From contig CAKAKS010000039.1 in NCBI GenBank assembly GCA_916700875.1, positions 25,255,315 to 25,319,314 of the forward strand: a stretch of DNA of 64,000 nucleotides, given 5' to 3'. The stretch is from Sebastes aleutianus. Its lineage: Eukaryota > Chordata > Actinopteri > Perciformes > Sebastidae. Positions 22,691-34,735 of this stretch are shown piece by piece; the stretch's first letter is position 1, and every line of letters begins with the position of its first letter. The notes below the pieces were generated by a model. The model saw only the letters and a list, made by a program, of their open reading frames with translations, was not told the origin of the DNA and ran no database searches. Position numbers and translations under genes: made by a program.

Positions 22691-24130
22691 GAGTATTTAC
22701 ACAGTTCATAAGTTACTGAGACCGGAATGATACAAAGTACAGAGAAAGAGAAAGGGATTGCTTTGAATAAGTGATCCGGCTATTGCTTATTAATACACCT
22801 GTAGTGTTTTTATTTTCAATAACAGTACATCCACAAAGATTACTTATAAAATACAGTTACCCGACACACCCCTATGTGATGATAATGACTTTGCATTTGA
22901 CCTTGAATAGAACATTATCTCAAAGTGCCATTCCCTGTTAATGTACGTACTTCATGTACAGTGGCAGGAGAAGTCATCTTCTGGTTTTTCAATTTTGAAT
23001 AAGCACAGAGACAAGGAGACACTCACTCAAACTACGCCATCGATTCACCGGTTGCAATTAACATAGTGTTGCTCCTGTCCGGTGAGGCGCAAATTGAAAA
23101 AGCCAATAAAAATTGTTTTTCTCCCGCCAGCTGCCATCTCACAAGAGTCTGAAACGGCCACTCCAGATCCATCTATGCCTCCCAGCCAGAGGCATCGACT
23201 CCTGCGTCGATATATATCTGCAAACTTCTACTGGCTCATGTGAGAAAAATCAAGGCAGTGGGTTGTTTAATGACAGAATAAATCCAGGAGGACGCTTAAA
23301 GGAATTGATATCCTGACAATAACAACAGAGCCAAACAAAAGCGCTTCAGCAGCTTGAGCCGTCCGCTACTGTAGCCAGATTAATAGACTGTTTAGGCCAT
23401 TACCCCTGGATGAGCTACATGAAGAATAATCACCTTCTTTCGTTTATCTCAGCCGTTTCACAGTCACAGTCAATGTTTAATATTAAATCCTGTTTATTTC
23501 CTCGAAGCGCTGTTACGACATGTAAGTTGTCATAGCAGCACATTAAGTGCAAGATCATATCTGATGTATGTGGCATGATTAGAGTAGCTGGTAAATGAGG
23601 CCTGTCTGATTTACCCGCTACTCACAAAGACTTTTAAAGGTCAAACTCAAACTGTGGTTTCTATGGTAATCACTGCAGTGTGATCTGTAACTGTCAATTG
23701 CAGCGGGTTATATTGACTAAAATATTACAGCATTATTACATCATTATACCAGTATTATAACGGACCAATGTAAAATGGAATTCTAATGCAGATGCAAAGC
23801 ATATTATTTCTCTCAAACCCATAAGATGAGATGAGATGAGGAGGAGGAGGAGGAGGAGGAGGGGGAGGAGGAGGAGGAGGAGGAGGAGGAGGAGGAAGTC
23901 ACCTATTATGATGATGTGGTACTCCCTTCACTGTCTCCATTTTTTCTGTGAATATTCCTGCAAAAGTTTTACAGTCACGCATACTTTTAAGGAACTTTGA
24001 CCAAATGGCACGGCAATGATTTTCAAGCTACAGCAGCCATGATACAGCAAGTTGTAAGTTTGTATTTTCAAAAAAAAATATTTTAAATGTTATTATACAT
24101 GGTATATATTATATAAAAGAGAAATGTAAA
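22691..24130. other. Non-coding stretch with GGA tract
   Basis: No gene was recognised. It contains the long GGA microsatellite described separately. Confidence 0.5.
23839..23896 (+). repeat. (GGA)n polypurine tract
   Basis: About 58 bases of GGA repeats with one GGGGG interruption, preceded by three GATGA units. All purine on one strand, with mirror symmetry. Confidence 0.9.
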
Positions 24131-24169
24131 GGGTAACATTTTATTTTAGCACCCTCATTTTAACGTTAT

Positions 24170-24445
24170 AAGCGGTAGTAGTAAGAGGGTCGCAGGTTCA
24201 AACCTGGCTTGGAGCCCCTTCTGTGTGGAGTCTGCATGTTCTCCCCGTGTTAGCGTGGGTTTCCTCCGGGTTCTCTGGTGTCCTCCCACAGTCCAAAGAC
24301 ATGCAGGTTAGGTTAATTGTTGACTCTGAATTGGCCGAAGGTGTGAATGTGAGTGTGAATGGTTGTCTGTCTCTATGTGTCAGCCCTGTGATAGTCTGGC
24401 GACCTGTCCAGGGTGTACCCATTACAGATAATGGATGGATGGATG
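24170..24445 (+). mobile_element. SINE-like repeat with tRNA-type B box and ATGG tail
   Basis: AGCGGTAGTAGTAAGAGGGT precedes GCAGGTTCAAACC, a good match to the tRNA B box. Then come the abundant teleost blocks TGCATGTTCTCCCCGTG, CCTCCCACAGTCCAAAGACA and GGCGACCTGTCCAGGGTGTA. It ends in tandem ATGG units. The open frames on both strands at 24198-24495 lie inside this repeat and are not genes. Confidence 0.75.
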
Positions 24446-24548
24446 CATTTGTCAACCATAACTCCCCCTTTGAACCATCCATAACTTCTGTATAAAGAGT
24501 TACTGAATGCTCAATATAATATAACAGTTGTTAATATATAAAGTATTG

Positions 24549-24573
24549 CATCTTCATATTTTATATGAAGATG
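24549..24573. repeat. Perfect 11-bp hairpin, 3-nt loop
   Basis: CATCTTCATAT, TTT, ATATGAAGATG. It is part of the larger foldback element. Confidence 0.85.
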
Positions 24574-24695
24574 AAATATAGTATTAATTTATTATAATAA
24601 CTATATACATGTTTTTATTAACTTAGATTTATCTATATAGATTCTATAATAATATCTATATAATTAATTAACTATTTAGTAGACGTGTAATAAGC

Positions 24696-24792
24696 GGGAT
24701 AATGTACAGCTAGTGGGTCATTGTTGTGAAATAAACCCCTTCAGGGTGACGCAGGACTCCACAACAATGACCAGCTCGCTGTACATTATCCC
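24696..24792. repeat. 33-bp near-perfect stem-loop
   Basis: The arm at 24696-24728 (GGGATAATGTACAGC then GTCATTGTTGTG) pairs with 24760-24792, with about three mismatches in 33. The loop is 31 nt and contains CCCCTTCAGGG. Confidence 0.85.
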
Positions 24793-24943
24793 TTACATAC
24801 ACCAGTCTATGACACTTCATAAAAGATGTTACTTATTTTTGTTGAAAAATACATTAATAAACCTGCTTACAACTAGTGTTTTATAAACAATTGTTTATAC
24901 ACTGCTTATAAATGCTAAATAGGAGAGTTAAAGAAAAGTGTCA

Positions 24944-26896
24944 CTATATAAACTACATATAGACATTAGCCCAGATTTAGGAGATGAAGAATGGTAGAAC
25001 AAGAGGAGACAGAGGTGACAGAAGTGATGACAAGACATATAAAAGAGTTGAAGACAGGAGAAGAGCAAGGTGGGTGACCATGGGTGGTGAGGCAGGCAGG
25101 GATCCTGAGGAGATCAATCAACGGGCTCCAAGAGTCTGGCCTCTGCCAGGACAGCGTGGGGACAGCAGAGATCAATGAGGAGCAAAGGCCCATGGGCTGG
25201 TTCACCACAGGAGACAATACATTGTAGACTGGAAACACACACCAGCCAAATGAGGACAGGATGAGTGGAAGCAAAGAAGAGAGAAAAGAGGTAGATGGAG
25301 AAGAGAGGACGGAGGAAGAGAAGCAAAGAAAGATACTAGTAAGACACAGATAGAAAGAGACATTGACCTTGGAAGTCAAACATATGTATGAGAATAATTT
25401 GAATAGATAACTGAAGTGAGAGTGAAGGTCCTGATAAATTAAAGCACTGTTTTACCAGCGTGTCTCTACATCTACCCGAATGTTAACTTTTAAAACTGTC
25501 AGTAGCAGTACTTATTCTGTATGCAACTTCAATGAGTTACATCCAACGCATCTCTCCATACACTGGTTAATGTTTTGAGGCCACTCTTAGATGAAAGAAT
25601 GCAGACTAAAAGGGAAAAAAAGAGACACATGAAAGCAGGCACCTATAGAGAACTCCCAAGAGAAAAGCTGGAAACTGAAGCAAAACACGAAAATCCCCTC
25701 CAACTCTTCGGCGATATGGCGCTCGCTCCAACTCTGGCGAACAGGGAATACTGATGAAAGCAGGAAACGTTCCCACGGGAATGCAAATGAACGTGCTCCT
25801 CCTCCTCTTCTTTAGACCCACAGAAACACAGCGTGCCCACACCAACAATTTTGTTTCCAATCACTCCATCCATCCATCCATGGTGCTACCCTGCCAAGCC
25901 TGATCTGCCTCTTGTCAAATAAATGCCTCCGTTGTGGGAGATTTGGCAAGGAAGATGGAGAGAGACTGAGATTGCTGCTATTGTTCAGTGAGGTTCTTAT
26001 CCCTGCCTTGTTTGTATTGTTAACTGTTTGTTTTAGTCTTTATGGGACAGAGGAAAAATGGAGCTGTGCATGTTTTTTGTTCCCCCTTTATCGAGTGGCA
26101 ACAGGAGCCGCACCTGCTTGTTTATGCTGGCAGACACGCAGGCATCTTCTACACTCATGACATCCACCGCCATTTGCTATGATCCAGCCTTCTGAAAGCA
26201 CTTATAACATTAAGCACTTAAACAAGTTAGTCTTGCAGGGGTTGATGCATTTTCCCAGACAAGGCCTTTCACCATCAGCTCTTGTTCTCAAGGATCCTCC
26301 GGTGTAACACCACAGATCCTGTAGGAGTACGTCTGCATAGCACATTTACACGGATCTTTTGCTTGTTTTGGAATCAGCCTTGTGAAATAAACATTGAATG
26401 ATACACGCAGTGTCGTAAAAAGCCATCCGGGAAAAATCTATTTCCTTACCACAAAGGGATTATATGCAGAGATCAGACTGCAGAGTCAGGTAAGAGTATA
26501 CATTTACACTGAACTCCCACAACCTGGGCTCCATTTCCAAATCTTTAAATTTATGGAAAGGTATTTCACCATGACGGTTATTCAACGTAATTTCAAGGGA
26601 CGATTCACAATGTTAATCATTTTTCCTTGCTTAATTCAGCGAGAAAAAAATGTGATTGAAACATATTTTTTATTTTATTTTTAGCACAATCTGCACATTG
26701 TTCAGTCGGCTGAAGGCTTCACCTCTCGTAACCGGAGATAATATCTCGTCAACAGGCACAAACTGAGAGCTTACATTGGTGTGATAAGTCTTTTTTCCAG
26801 TCTGTCCCTCTCGTAGATTGTAGATTCACTATGGAAGAGCTGGGGCCAGCTATCTGGGGTCAGGCCAGTTCAGTACACTGCAGTGGTTTCCTATCA
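24944..26896. other. Non-coding stretch, no supported gene
   Basis: Purine-rich segments near 24980-25380 yield Ser/Leu-rich minus-strand frames (137 aa at 24966-25379) that are compositional. A short ATCC repeat lies at 25864-25881. No exon was supported. Confidence 0.5.
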
Positions 26897-27455
26897 TAGA
26901 CTGTATATAAGAAGTGGATGTAGTCACTGTGATGTCACCCATCGGTTTGTGGACTGCCTTTTTCGGAGCTTCAACGTCATTTTTGCAACCAGAAGTGACA
27001 CGAGAGGGTGGAGCTAAGTACAACCGAACACTGAATAAGACATTTTTAGGCGACCAAAAAGGTTATAATTGACGTTCATGAACTGAAAACACATTAAGGG
27101 TTAAAGTTGTGAGACGAAAACACGGACAACTCTCGGACCAGACAACGCCGTGGTAGCGACCTGTCAATCACAAGGTAGCCACGCCCTAAATCATACCCTG
27201 CTTTATGGTCTATTTGACTCTAAATGGGACCATAATTTACTAAATGAACATCATGCTGTATTGAAGAAGACTTGAAACTAACGATTGAGACCATAAACTC
27301 ATGTTTACAATGTGTACTGTGGTAATAAATCAAGTGAGAAGTAGGGTCATTTTCTCATAGACTTCTATACAATCTGACTTCTTTTTACAACCAGAGGAGT
27401 CGCCCCCTGCTGGCTCTTCTGCATTGGCTTCACTTTTCAAACCCCAGAGGTTGTC
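26897..27455 (+). mobile_element. Dispersed non-autonomous element (GACTGTATATAAGAAGTGG family)
   Basis: Contains AGACTGTATATAAGAAGTGG, GAAGTGACACGAGAGGGTGG, CAATCACAAGGTAGCCACGC and GAGTCGCCCCCTGCTGGCTC. I recognise this set as an abundant teleost repeat. There is only this copy in the window. Its ACTGTATA start recalls family C, but the interiors differ. Confidence 0.6.
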
Positions 27456-28723
27456 CACTTGTTCCTCTATACTGTGACTATTCACATCACAGTTTACAGT
27501 ACTGCTGTGACTCAGGATGGCTGATGTAGCCTTCTATCACCTATGTTTCTTTTGGACTAAAAGTAACCTTTCATGCACGCTCTAATAACTCATGTCTCAT
27601 GATGTAGACATTTCACAGATTGTGCAAAAAACAATTCAAATTAAGTCGATATAGTAAATCGCCCAGCACTGTTGCCGACCCTGACCAACGTGATGTCCCT
27701 GCCCCTGTCCCTCACAAAATTTTGGAACATCATTTCTCTTGTGGTGATGGGATTCGCAGCCCTGAACTCATTGACTTCCGATGCCTTCATCAGCAGTCCA
27801 CTTTGACAGCACTCAACCAGCAGGCAGCCATCATGTCAGCGTAATAGAAAGCACCCCACAGAGTGAGAGGGCTGGAGGTGAGAAATATAAACAGACATAT
27901 AAGTCTAGCGTCATGTCTTGTGACCTAATGACCTCCACCCAGCATCGTCCCAGCGTGAAACTGACCATCAACGGCAAACAGCCAGCCGGTAACAGCTTAG
28001 CGCTGACCACTGCTGGAGCAGAGCCAGCAGGTGGGAGTCGGAACGAATGAGGAAAGAGCAAGAACCCTTCAATAGTGTGCCTAAAAGGATTGAGGGAGAT
28101 CCCACTGTGAAATTTCTTTCCCTCCCTATCTAGGATGTAGAGGGTGGAAATGAAACTAAACGCTCTTTTGAAATCAATTCTTTAGGTTTTGGCTGTAGGT
28201 ATCGTACAACTTGTGTGCATGTACAGAATACTGCATATGTACACACAGAGCTTTTGGTGTTGCGGAACAGCCTTCCACTCTGTTGGCATCTAGTTGTGGG
28301 CAGCAGAGTATAAAGACAGTGCAGACCTCAGAGCTGGAGCCCTGCCTGTGAGTTTATTGCATGCCCACAGCTTGGATCTCCATCCTCTGTGAACCAACAC
28401 CAGGCCGGCAAATGCCTGAGAAGTGATAGTGAGAATGAGTGAAAGCACTGAAGCACCCAGAGGAAAAACAATTCTGGCCTGAACCCTCAAATAGCCCCAT
28501 ATAACAGAGCTGTCAACACCCCCAAGTTTGAAAAATGACAGAGAAGAGCTCACTGTTTGTAGGGTTACAGATAGGGCTATCAGAGGCTTGCGGCGAACCC
28601 GAGTGAAATTATGTATATCCAAGGGAATACATTGATTTCTGCATAAAGACTGGTACTTTAAAAAGGTTTGAATGTTAAGATGTAAAGACCAAATCAATCC
28701 TGAATATAGCTCTAGTCCTTTGA
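27456..28723. other. Non-coding stretch, no gene seen
   Basis: A short piece near 27645-27670 (GATATAGTAAATCGCCCAGC) resembles the end of a hAT-like repeat. The minus-strand open frame at 28290-28697 has no domain. Confidence 0.45.
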
Positions 28724-28822
28724 TTAGGTTTGATCGATGACTACAAAGATGGAATGAGACTCATTTTCATAGCTGTGATCATCGTTTCCATCAGCTATGA
28801 TGACCTTGTACTTGCCAAAGAT
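28724..28822 (-). CDS. Candidate terminal coding segment (weak)
   Basis: On the minus strand a pyrimidine-rich run ending TCTTGTTCCTAG is followed by 32 sense codons and a TAA stop. The peptide begins IFGKYKVIIADGNDDHSYEN. Early codons favour C or G in the third position (GGC AAG TAC AAG GTC ATC), as in many fish exons. No family is recognised. No donor of good quality is present, so if real this would be a last coding exon. That conflicts with its being in the same transcript as the exon candidate downstream at 2278, unless transcripts differ. A conserved non-coding element or chance are alternatives. Confidence 0.22.
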   Translation of the reverse strand: MFGKYKVIIADGNDDHSYENESHSIFVVIDQT

Positions 28823-30920
28823 CTAGGAACAAGAGAAAATGAGCATTCAGACAAGTGTAGAGATTGTAAACAAGCCAACATCGTAGTCAGATTACCTGAA
28901 CCACTTTATTTGGCGGTGAAACTGAAAGTGAGCACAACCGTAATGCTCAGCAGTAATCCCTCATTGCACGACCACAGCAGGTACATTGAACTGTTTGTAC
29001 TCTGATGGGATTTTGGACCGAACAGTTTGGGGAACAGTTTTACCGTTTGCTTCCAAAGAAGTTTAGCTAAACTTAGAGTTTGTTTAAAACCTGCATGATC
29101 AGCTGACTGCTCATGTTTCTTGCCCCATCAGACATTTTAGCAATGTTTTTTGCATTCAAAGATCTCAGCTATTAATTTGGTGAGCACAATCTTACTATTG
29201 CGTATAGGAATACCTCTGGAGACCCAAGTTGTGATAAATTAAATGTTTAAATGTTTGATGAAGGTTAATGTGGGACTATTAACATGTGTCCTGGAAAGGT
29301 CGTTGAGTTTTAGAGAAAAAAACAAGACCTTAGAAATCTTTAGCAGCCATTCGATAGACTGAAATGGAAAACTCGGAAACAGTGACTGGTCAGCTTCCCG
29401 TTAAAATCCAAACAAGATCACTGTAACATTTGATTAATCTCAAGTATAATAACAGCACACTGTGTCTAGACGCCTTTTTCTAACCATCTCTTGCGCTCTT
29501 GTGCTTGAATTGCTCTAGTTTCAGTAGACTTCTTGAGTGAGATTATTGTGAGACAAAGTCCTTTGTCCTCGTGTCTTTAGAACTTGTGCGAGAACAACTG
29601 CTACTTCATTGTTAATAGCGTCTGGGCTATAGTTGGTTACTGTCTGTATTTCATTCCTATATAGCAAACCGCACTGTCTCAGTTTCTGTCTCTTAACTGT
29701 CCTCCGCTACAACCGCTCATCTGGTCAAAAGTGCCTCGGGAGGAATGGACCCACCATTATCTAAAAGCTCTGAGTTCATATTTTACAGCTAACTGTTCTT
29801 TGCTTCACTCGACAGACCCTCGGGACCATGCAGGCACTGGAGTTCTTGATTAAAGACAAAAAATGTAATTAAACTGATTTGGTAACACAGGAGACAACAC
29901 ACTTGAGAAAAGTGTCAGAAAACAAACGCAGTGCGAGCTCCGACATCCCGGGGTAGGGCGCTCAGGCTGATGTACCAAATTCCTCATGGGAGATCCATTT
30001 CCACTTGGCTGGCTGCGGATCCAATCAGCAGGAGAGAACTCCCTCAACCAAATGTCAGAGAGGAGGAGGCCACTGAGTCACCGCCTGGAAGCATCACCCT
30101 GACTCGCTCGGCGACAATCCTTTTTCAATCCGTGACAGCATTGGAAATGCTAAATAAATGTAATGGGTACCTGGGAAAATGAGTCATGTGTCACTGACCT
30201 CCACGGTCAAATCTAAATGTCAAATTGAACAATTACGCTGTGACGCTAATCCCTATGTTTGGGTCCATTTACACAGATTACATGAAGCCTAATACCCGCC
30301 CGCCTAGCGCACACAGCATTGTATCATCCCGGCCAAATCTGTGCGGTGCAGTTGAGTGTGTGGAGTCTCGCTGATCGGCCATGTGTTTATTTACTAGTCA
30401 GTCCGTGCTCTCTGCTCCTCATCATTCTCAGGCGTGTCTTCCCATGCCAGCACCACCTCCTTCCCATCTCCCATAAACTATCGACAAGGCCGGAGCGATG
30501 TAAGGCGGCCATATTTACAGCCCTGAAAGCAATTGGAGGTTAACAATGAGGCCTGGCTGCTGCGGTTTATGAGCTGCAGTAAAATTGCCACTATGATTAA
30601 AATCTCTGTCAGGTGAAAGACAATGGTGCAGCCCTTTCTCGTAAGCCTCCTGTAGGTGAAATATCTCCTCACACTCGTCTTCCCTGGCTCTCCTCTCCTC
30701 TCCTCTCCTCTCCTCTCCTCTCCTCTCCATGACCTCGATTGCAGGCCTTTACCTTGGCTAACTGGCTTATTACATCCCACTGTCTTCTGTCTGGGAAAGT
30801 GCACTGGGAGTCGCTGGCCTGTCCTCTCTGTGTTCGTGTTTGTGTGTCATTAGATACTAATGCATGATAGATTTATTGACCTGAAATTTTAAGACATTTT
30901 TCATATTCTGTGATGATAAT
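28823..30920. other. Non-coding stretch, no supported gene
   Basis: Unique sequence with a pentamer repeat at 30688-30728. The segment 30050-30310 has balanced composition and could be conserved regulatory DNA, but this is untested. Confidence 0.45.
30688..30728. repeat. (TCTCC)n pentanucleotide repeat
   Basis: About eight units. The reverse-complement pentamer forms the array at 54257-54302. Confidence 0.9.
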
Positions 30921-31530
30921 AAGCTATGCATACACTGTACGGTTTTAGAAATGTTGTCTTCCTACTCCTAATTTACGAGTACATCATTTGCAATGTGAAG
31001 CCAAAGCTCCCGATTTATGTGCTCACACTGTACGGTCGGATTGTCAGCCACGACCTGAGTGTTCACACTGTATGTGTAAAATAGAAAAAAAGAACACAGC
31101 CCGTCGGCCCCTGCGGACCGCTCTGGCTGTTGTCAATAAAAATTGTTTTGAAAGCTCAGAGGCAGGTAAAGTTTGTTAGCTAGCAGAGGTATGTACAGGT
31201 CACAATGTTAACAAGGCAGAAACGTGCCGATGGACTCGTAGGTGGCTAGGAAGACGTGGACAGTATGGCTTGTCCATTTTGCAGAGAGAACTGGAGGTAA
31301 GCTGGATACATTTTACTATATCTATTGTACATTGTTATCTTGATAGCTGCGCTCTGATTACTGGAAAAAAGTAGAAAAAGGCACTGACAATGGGGAATCA
31401 GCCCGTGGCTCTGCTTCAACTCTGAAGAGAGCCTGTGGACAGCCAACCCGTCGTACGACTCTCAAATGAGTCGTGTGGCTCAAAATTCGGGCCCGAAATG
31501 GGCTAAAATCGTATAGTGTATGCCCAGCTT
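30921..31530. mobile_element. Non-autonomous DNA transposon with 28-bp inverted ends
   Basis: The left end contains GCATACACTGTACGGTTTTA at 30928-30947. The right end contains TAAAATCGTATAGTGTATGC at 31504-31523, its complement at 18 of 20 positions. The arms extend outward through AAGCT, giving about 28 bp. The interior includes GCTCACACTGTACGGTCGGA and GTTCACACTGT, internal echoes of the ends. Open frames at 30988-31179 and 31246-31446 lie inside and look non-functional. Superfamily is not assigned. Confidence 0.75.
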
Positions 31531-32894
31531 TAGTCTACAGAATGCATGTATAGTGTATGAAATTATGAATATATAGTATATCGTCAAAAATATAATTATT
31601 GCAAAAATGCATTGCAATATCGTGATATTATTTTAAGGCAACATGGCCCAGTCATACATGGCATGCATGTGGCTGTCAATCTTGTTTTGTTCTTCCACAA
31701 TTTTCTCAGTGTGTCTGTCTGAATAACCATCTTTCTTACATCCGTGACTGACAAGCAAAAAATACCTTTCGACACCTGCGTGCCCTGGTTTATCCTCAAA
31801 TCAATATTAATGATTCCCAGTTTCATCAAATCTGCTCTTCTCTTCTGTCTCTTTTTGTCCTCCAGCCTCTATTTTCTACTGCGAAGCCCCAACCCTCCTC
31901 TTCAGCCTTCATCATTCTTCCCTCTCATCAGGTACGAGACATGAAGAGGCGGAGCCCCAAAAGCAATCTGCCACTGACAGGAGGAGCAGGGTGCAGAGCA
32001 CAGAATCTACACCTCATCCATATTAACTACACGCACACAAACATACAATCACACACACACACATGCCACATACATGTTGATGTGTATGCACCACCTGGCT
32101 TCATATAACCTTAGTAAGACCGTCAGACAAAGTGGTAACCACCTGGAGGCTCCCCTGGAGGTGGCACGCACACAAACTCACACAAACACTTTGTGACAGT
32201 GTAAATCTATTGCAGGTTTTGTCTTGAACAGCAGGTGGCCAGGGAGATATTCCATGTCTTTCAAAACATAAAAAAAAGAAAAAAAGAAATTGGGTTCCTG
32301 TAATTGCCAACCCTGACACACTCCGTCAACTATTTAAGCAGCAATTTTAGTGAATTGCAGGCAAAGAAAGAAAGGTTCAGAGGCAAACATTTGCTGCTCA
32401 GTCACAGCCTTATTTCACAGAGGCAGAGAGGAACGCAATTACTCTCTCTACAGACGATCCTGCTCCTCATCTTCTCTTTTTACGTGTGATTTTCTCTTGT
32501 TTCCTTCCATCCCCTCATGTCCTCCCTTTTGTCTGAACTCGCCTTAACCCCGCTTCCCTCTAATGTGCTCAGATTAACACTCTCTCTCTTCTGTCACCGC
32601 TTTCTCCATCCATCTGACAACAAACTGGGAGGCTCGCAGGACACATTTGCAAGGCTTCTATCAGAAACCAGCATCCACCTCTTCACCTTTACTCACACCA
32701 AGGAAGGATGCCACTTAGCTCTTTCTATCAGTTCCACTTTTAGAGGGGAGGCAGGAGGCAGAAAGTGTGAGACACTGAGAGATGAACAAGTGAAAAAAAA
32801 GTGTCATTTGGAGACTTGATATGTGTTGCAGGTCTCACGAAAGTCCTCATTAAATTAATTTAAGCAGTAGGCGATGCACCAGTATCTTTCTCTA

Positions 32895-32933
<39 letters not shown>
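31531..32933. other. Non-coding stretch with hAT-like fragment
   Basis: Around 31594-31640 the sequence GCATTGCAATATCGTGATAT followed by TATTTTAAGGC resembles the end of a known fish hAT repeat. The remainder is unique, with a pyrimidine-rich zone at 32480-32600. No gene was recognised. Confidence 0.45.
32897..32931. repeat. (TG)n microsatellite
   Basis: About 17 uninterrupted TG units directly beside the duplicated non-coding element. Confidence 0.9.
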
Positions 32934-33230
32934 CAGTCCTTGTGCCCAAATGCAATAAGGTCATTCCACTTCCTTTTAGGCTGTCTATTAATCTTGAGTG
33001 CACACAGCCTTAGGGGCTTTTCTGCTTGTTTTCATCCATGCAATTTTGGTTTCATTGTCTGAAATTTCTGAAATGGCAGCTTTAGTGAGCTATTAGTGCA
33101 GCACAAAACATTAGAGGAGCTTAACAGAGATGGCAAACAAGGGAGAAGGGCGTCTGTCCCCCTGACCCACATTACAGCACATTAAACATACTAAATCATC
33201 CTTCTCTCTTTCTGTCGTTCTCTCTCTTAG
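32934..33230 (+). repeat. Inverted non-coding duplication, copy 1
   Basis: Homologous in reverse orientation to 46895-47187. A 20-base identical block (TGCAATAAGGTCATTCCACT) lies at 32951-32970. Further matching blocks in the same order are AGGCTGTCTnTTAAT with CTTGAGTGCAC (32978-33002), GGCnGCTTTAGTGAGCT (33075-33091), GGAGCTTA and CTGACCCAnATnACAGCACA (33162-33181). No open frame is shared between the copies. Neither has inverted ends or a poly-A tail, so it may be an old duplicated regulatory element or a very old, worn transposable element. Confidence 0.8.
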
Positions 33231-33240
33231 ACACCCACCC

Positions 33241-33260
33241 ACACACACACACACACACAC
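33241..33260. repeat. (AC)n microsatellite
   Basis: Ten AC units following ACACCCACCC. Copy 2 of the duplication also has a CACACACCCACA motif at the matching position. Confidence 0.9.
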
Positions 33261-34426
33261 GTCTGGTGTTGAACTAACTTCGTCTCTCAGGCCAGGAAAC
33301 ACGAACTACAGCGCTGGCCTTTGGCACTGGCATTTTCTAAGTGAAGGAGCGCTCTCACTGGAGCGGCGTCACATCGACTCAAGGTGTCAATTATGTTGCT
33401 TCGGCTTTCCTCGAGATGTTGGTGCTGAATGAGCAGCGAGAGAGAAAAAGTGAAACGTGGTATGCTACGTACACACTTATAAAAGTACACACTCAGAGGT
33501 CAAGCACTGCTGGAACAAAGAGCTGGTAAATGGGCATGTAAATTATAGATGAATAGAGATGAACAGAAAAGTCTTAAGGGTGAGCTGTGTTGATATGCAC
33601 ACACACGCACACACACACACCTTTAAAATGATAGCTACAAATAAAGCAGTGTTATAGATAACCACAAATGGTGCTCAGTCTTATGGTATACTCTACAGAT
33701 CGTAAATCCAACTAAGCACCTCCTGCAGCGGGCCAATTCTATCTCCTATATTGTAATTGTGATGATTTAGAGCGTGTTTACCGTCCGAGTACGAACACAG
33801 TTCATCTAAGTGATCATTATTTGAAGCAAACCAAATCTATCACCCGTCGTTTAGGGAACAAAATGACAAAGCGATGCTATTAAAATTCATAAAGGGCACG
33901 CCATAAACTTTCTGACACGTTTTAGTGACTTCAGCAGAATGCTTACAGTGCAGCGGAATATTTGAGCTTCGGCACGCGAGACTGACTCATCCTGAGACCC
34001 GCTTTTCATATGACTGTTACAGAAGAGGAGCCCTAACGCTATCAGGCAGGTTTACAGTTTAGAGGAGGGCCGTTCAGAAAAACCCCCGCCGGCTCCCCTT
34101 CATGACTCTTATCTCTACGAGCACATTTCCTAAAGCCTCCACTTAAATCGATTCTGAAGACGACTGCATTTTATGGAATAAGATATATCGTCTTCTTCTT
34201 CTCTCAGATGTTCCCCTTCGGCTATAGTCAACAGAAATACAGCGATATCAACAATTTGGGTTTTAACTTTAACTGTGTTTGGGTCTTAAACTCCTGCAGC
34301 CACAGCTTGTGTGTGGCCATACTGCATGTTTTGTATGGTGGATTAGAGTGACGTTACACTGCAGATCCAGGTCAGAAATCAGTGCGACCACTATGATATG
34401 ATAGAGTGACATAGTTCGGGAGTTCG
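33261..34426. other. Non-coding stretch, no gene seen
   Basis: Unique sequence with a CA repeat at 33598-33620. Nothing else was recognised. Confidence 0.5.
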
Positions 34427-34662
34427 GGAGTGATTGACAGCCGGCTCATAGATAGCAGCTGGACGGCTCGGCTCTGATTGGTTGTCTGATTGTGTCTGTG
34501 AAATCTAGCAGATGCTATTAGGAGCACCGGAGGGCACAGAGGCACATGATTTTTTTTCAGATTACCTGTCTAATGTACTACAATCAGGATATAGTGACCG
34601 TTTTATAAAAATAAATACATCTTTTTTTTATCATATTTGCTCCATTTCTACCCACTGTAGCT
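34427..34662 (-). mobile_element. Family B element, truncated
   Basis: Matches the copy at 1830-2223 (GAGTGATTGACAGC, CGGCTCTGATTGGTTGT, AGGAGCACCGGAGG). It ends ATTTCTACCCACTGTAGCT next to TTAA at 34663-34666. The distal half is missing. Confidence 0.75.
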
Positions 34663-34666
34663 TTAA

Positions 34667-34735
34667 GTCAAGTTATGTTAATTTTATATGTATAGCCAAA
34701 TATCACAAATCACAAATTTGCCTAAGTTTAACTAT
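34667..34735 (-). mobile_element. LINE 3' tail fragment
   Basis: The reverse complement of the tail at 8182-8258: GGCAAATTTGTGATTTGTGA, then GGCTATACATATAAAATTAA and AACTTGACT. It abuts the family B copy with no gap, so one probably inserted beside the other. Confidence 0.65.

Larger units (their letters stand above)
24131..24943. mobile_element. Foldback-rich DNA element containing a SINE insertion
   Basis: The left end GGGTAACATTTTATTTTAGC pairs imperfectly with the right end TTAAAGAAAAGTGTCAC. The interior carries two strong hairpins (24549-24573 and 24696-24792). The SINE-like unit at 24170-24445 interrupts the left arm soon after GCACCCTCATTTTAACG. I recognise the ends and the GGGATAATGTACAGC hairpin as part of a repeat common in fishes, class uncertain. 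No coding capacity. Confidence 0.6.

Noticed and set aside
24181..24215. Possible tRNA gene from the GGTTCAAACC B box
   Set aside because: The rest of the cloverleaf does not fold, and the sequence continues into a SINE-like repeat.
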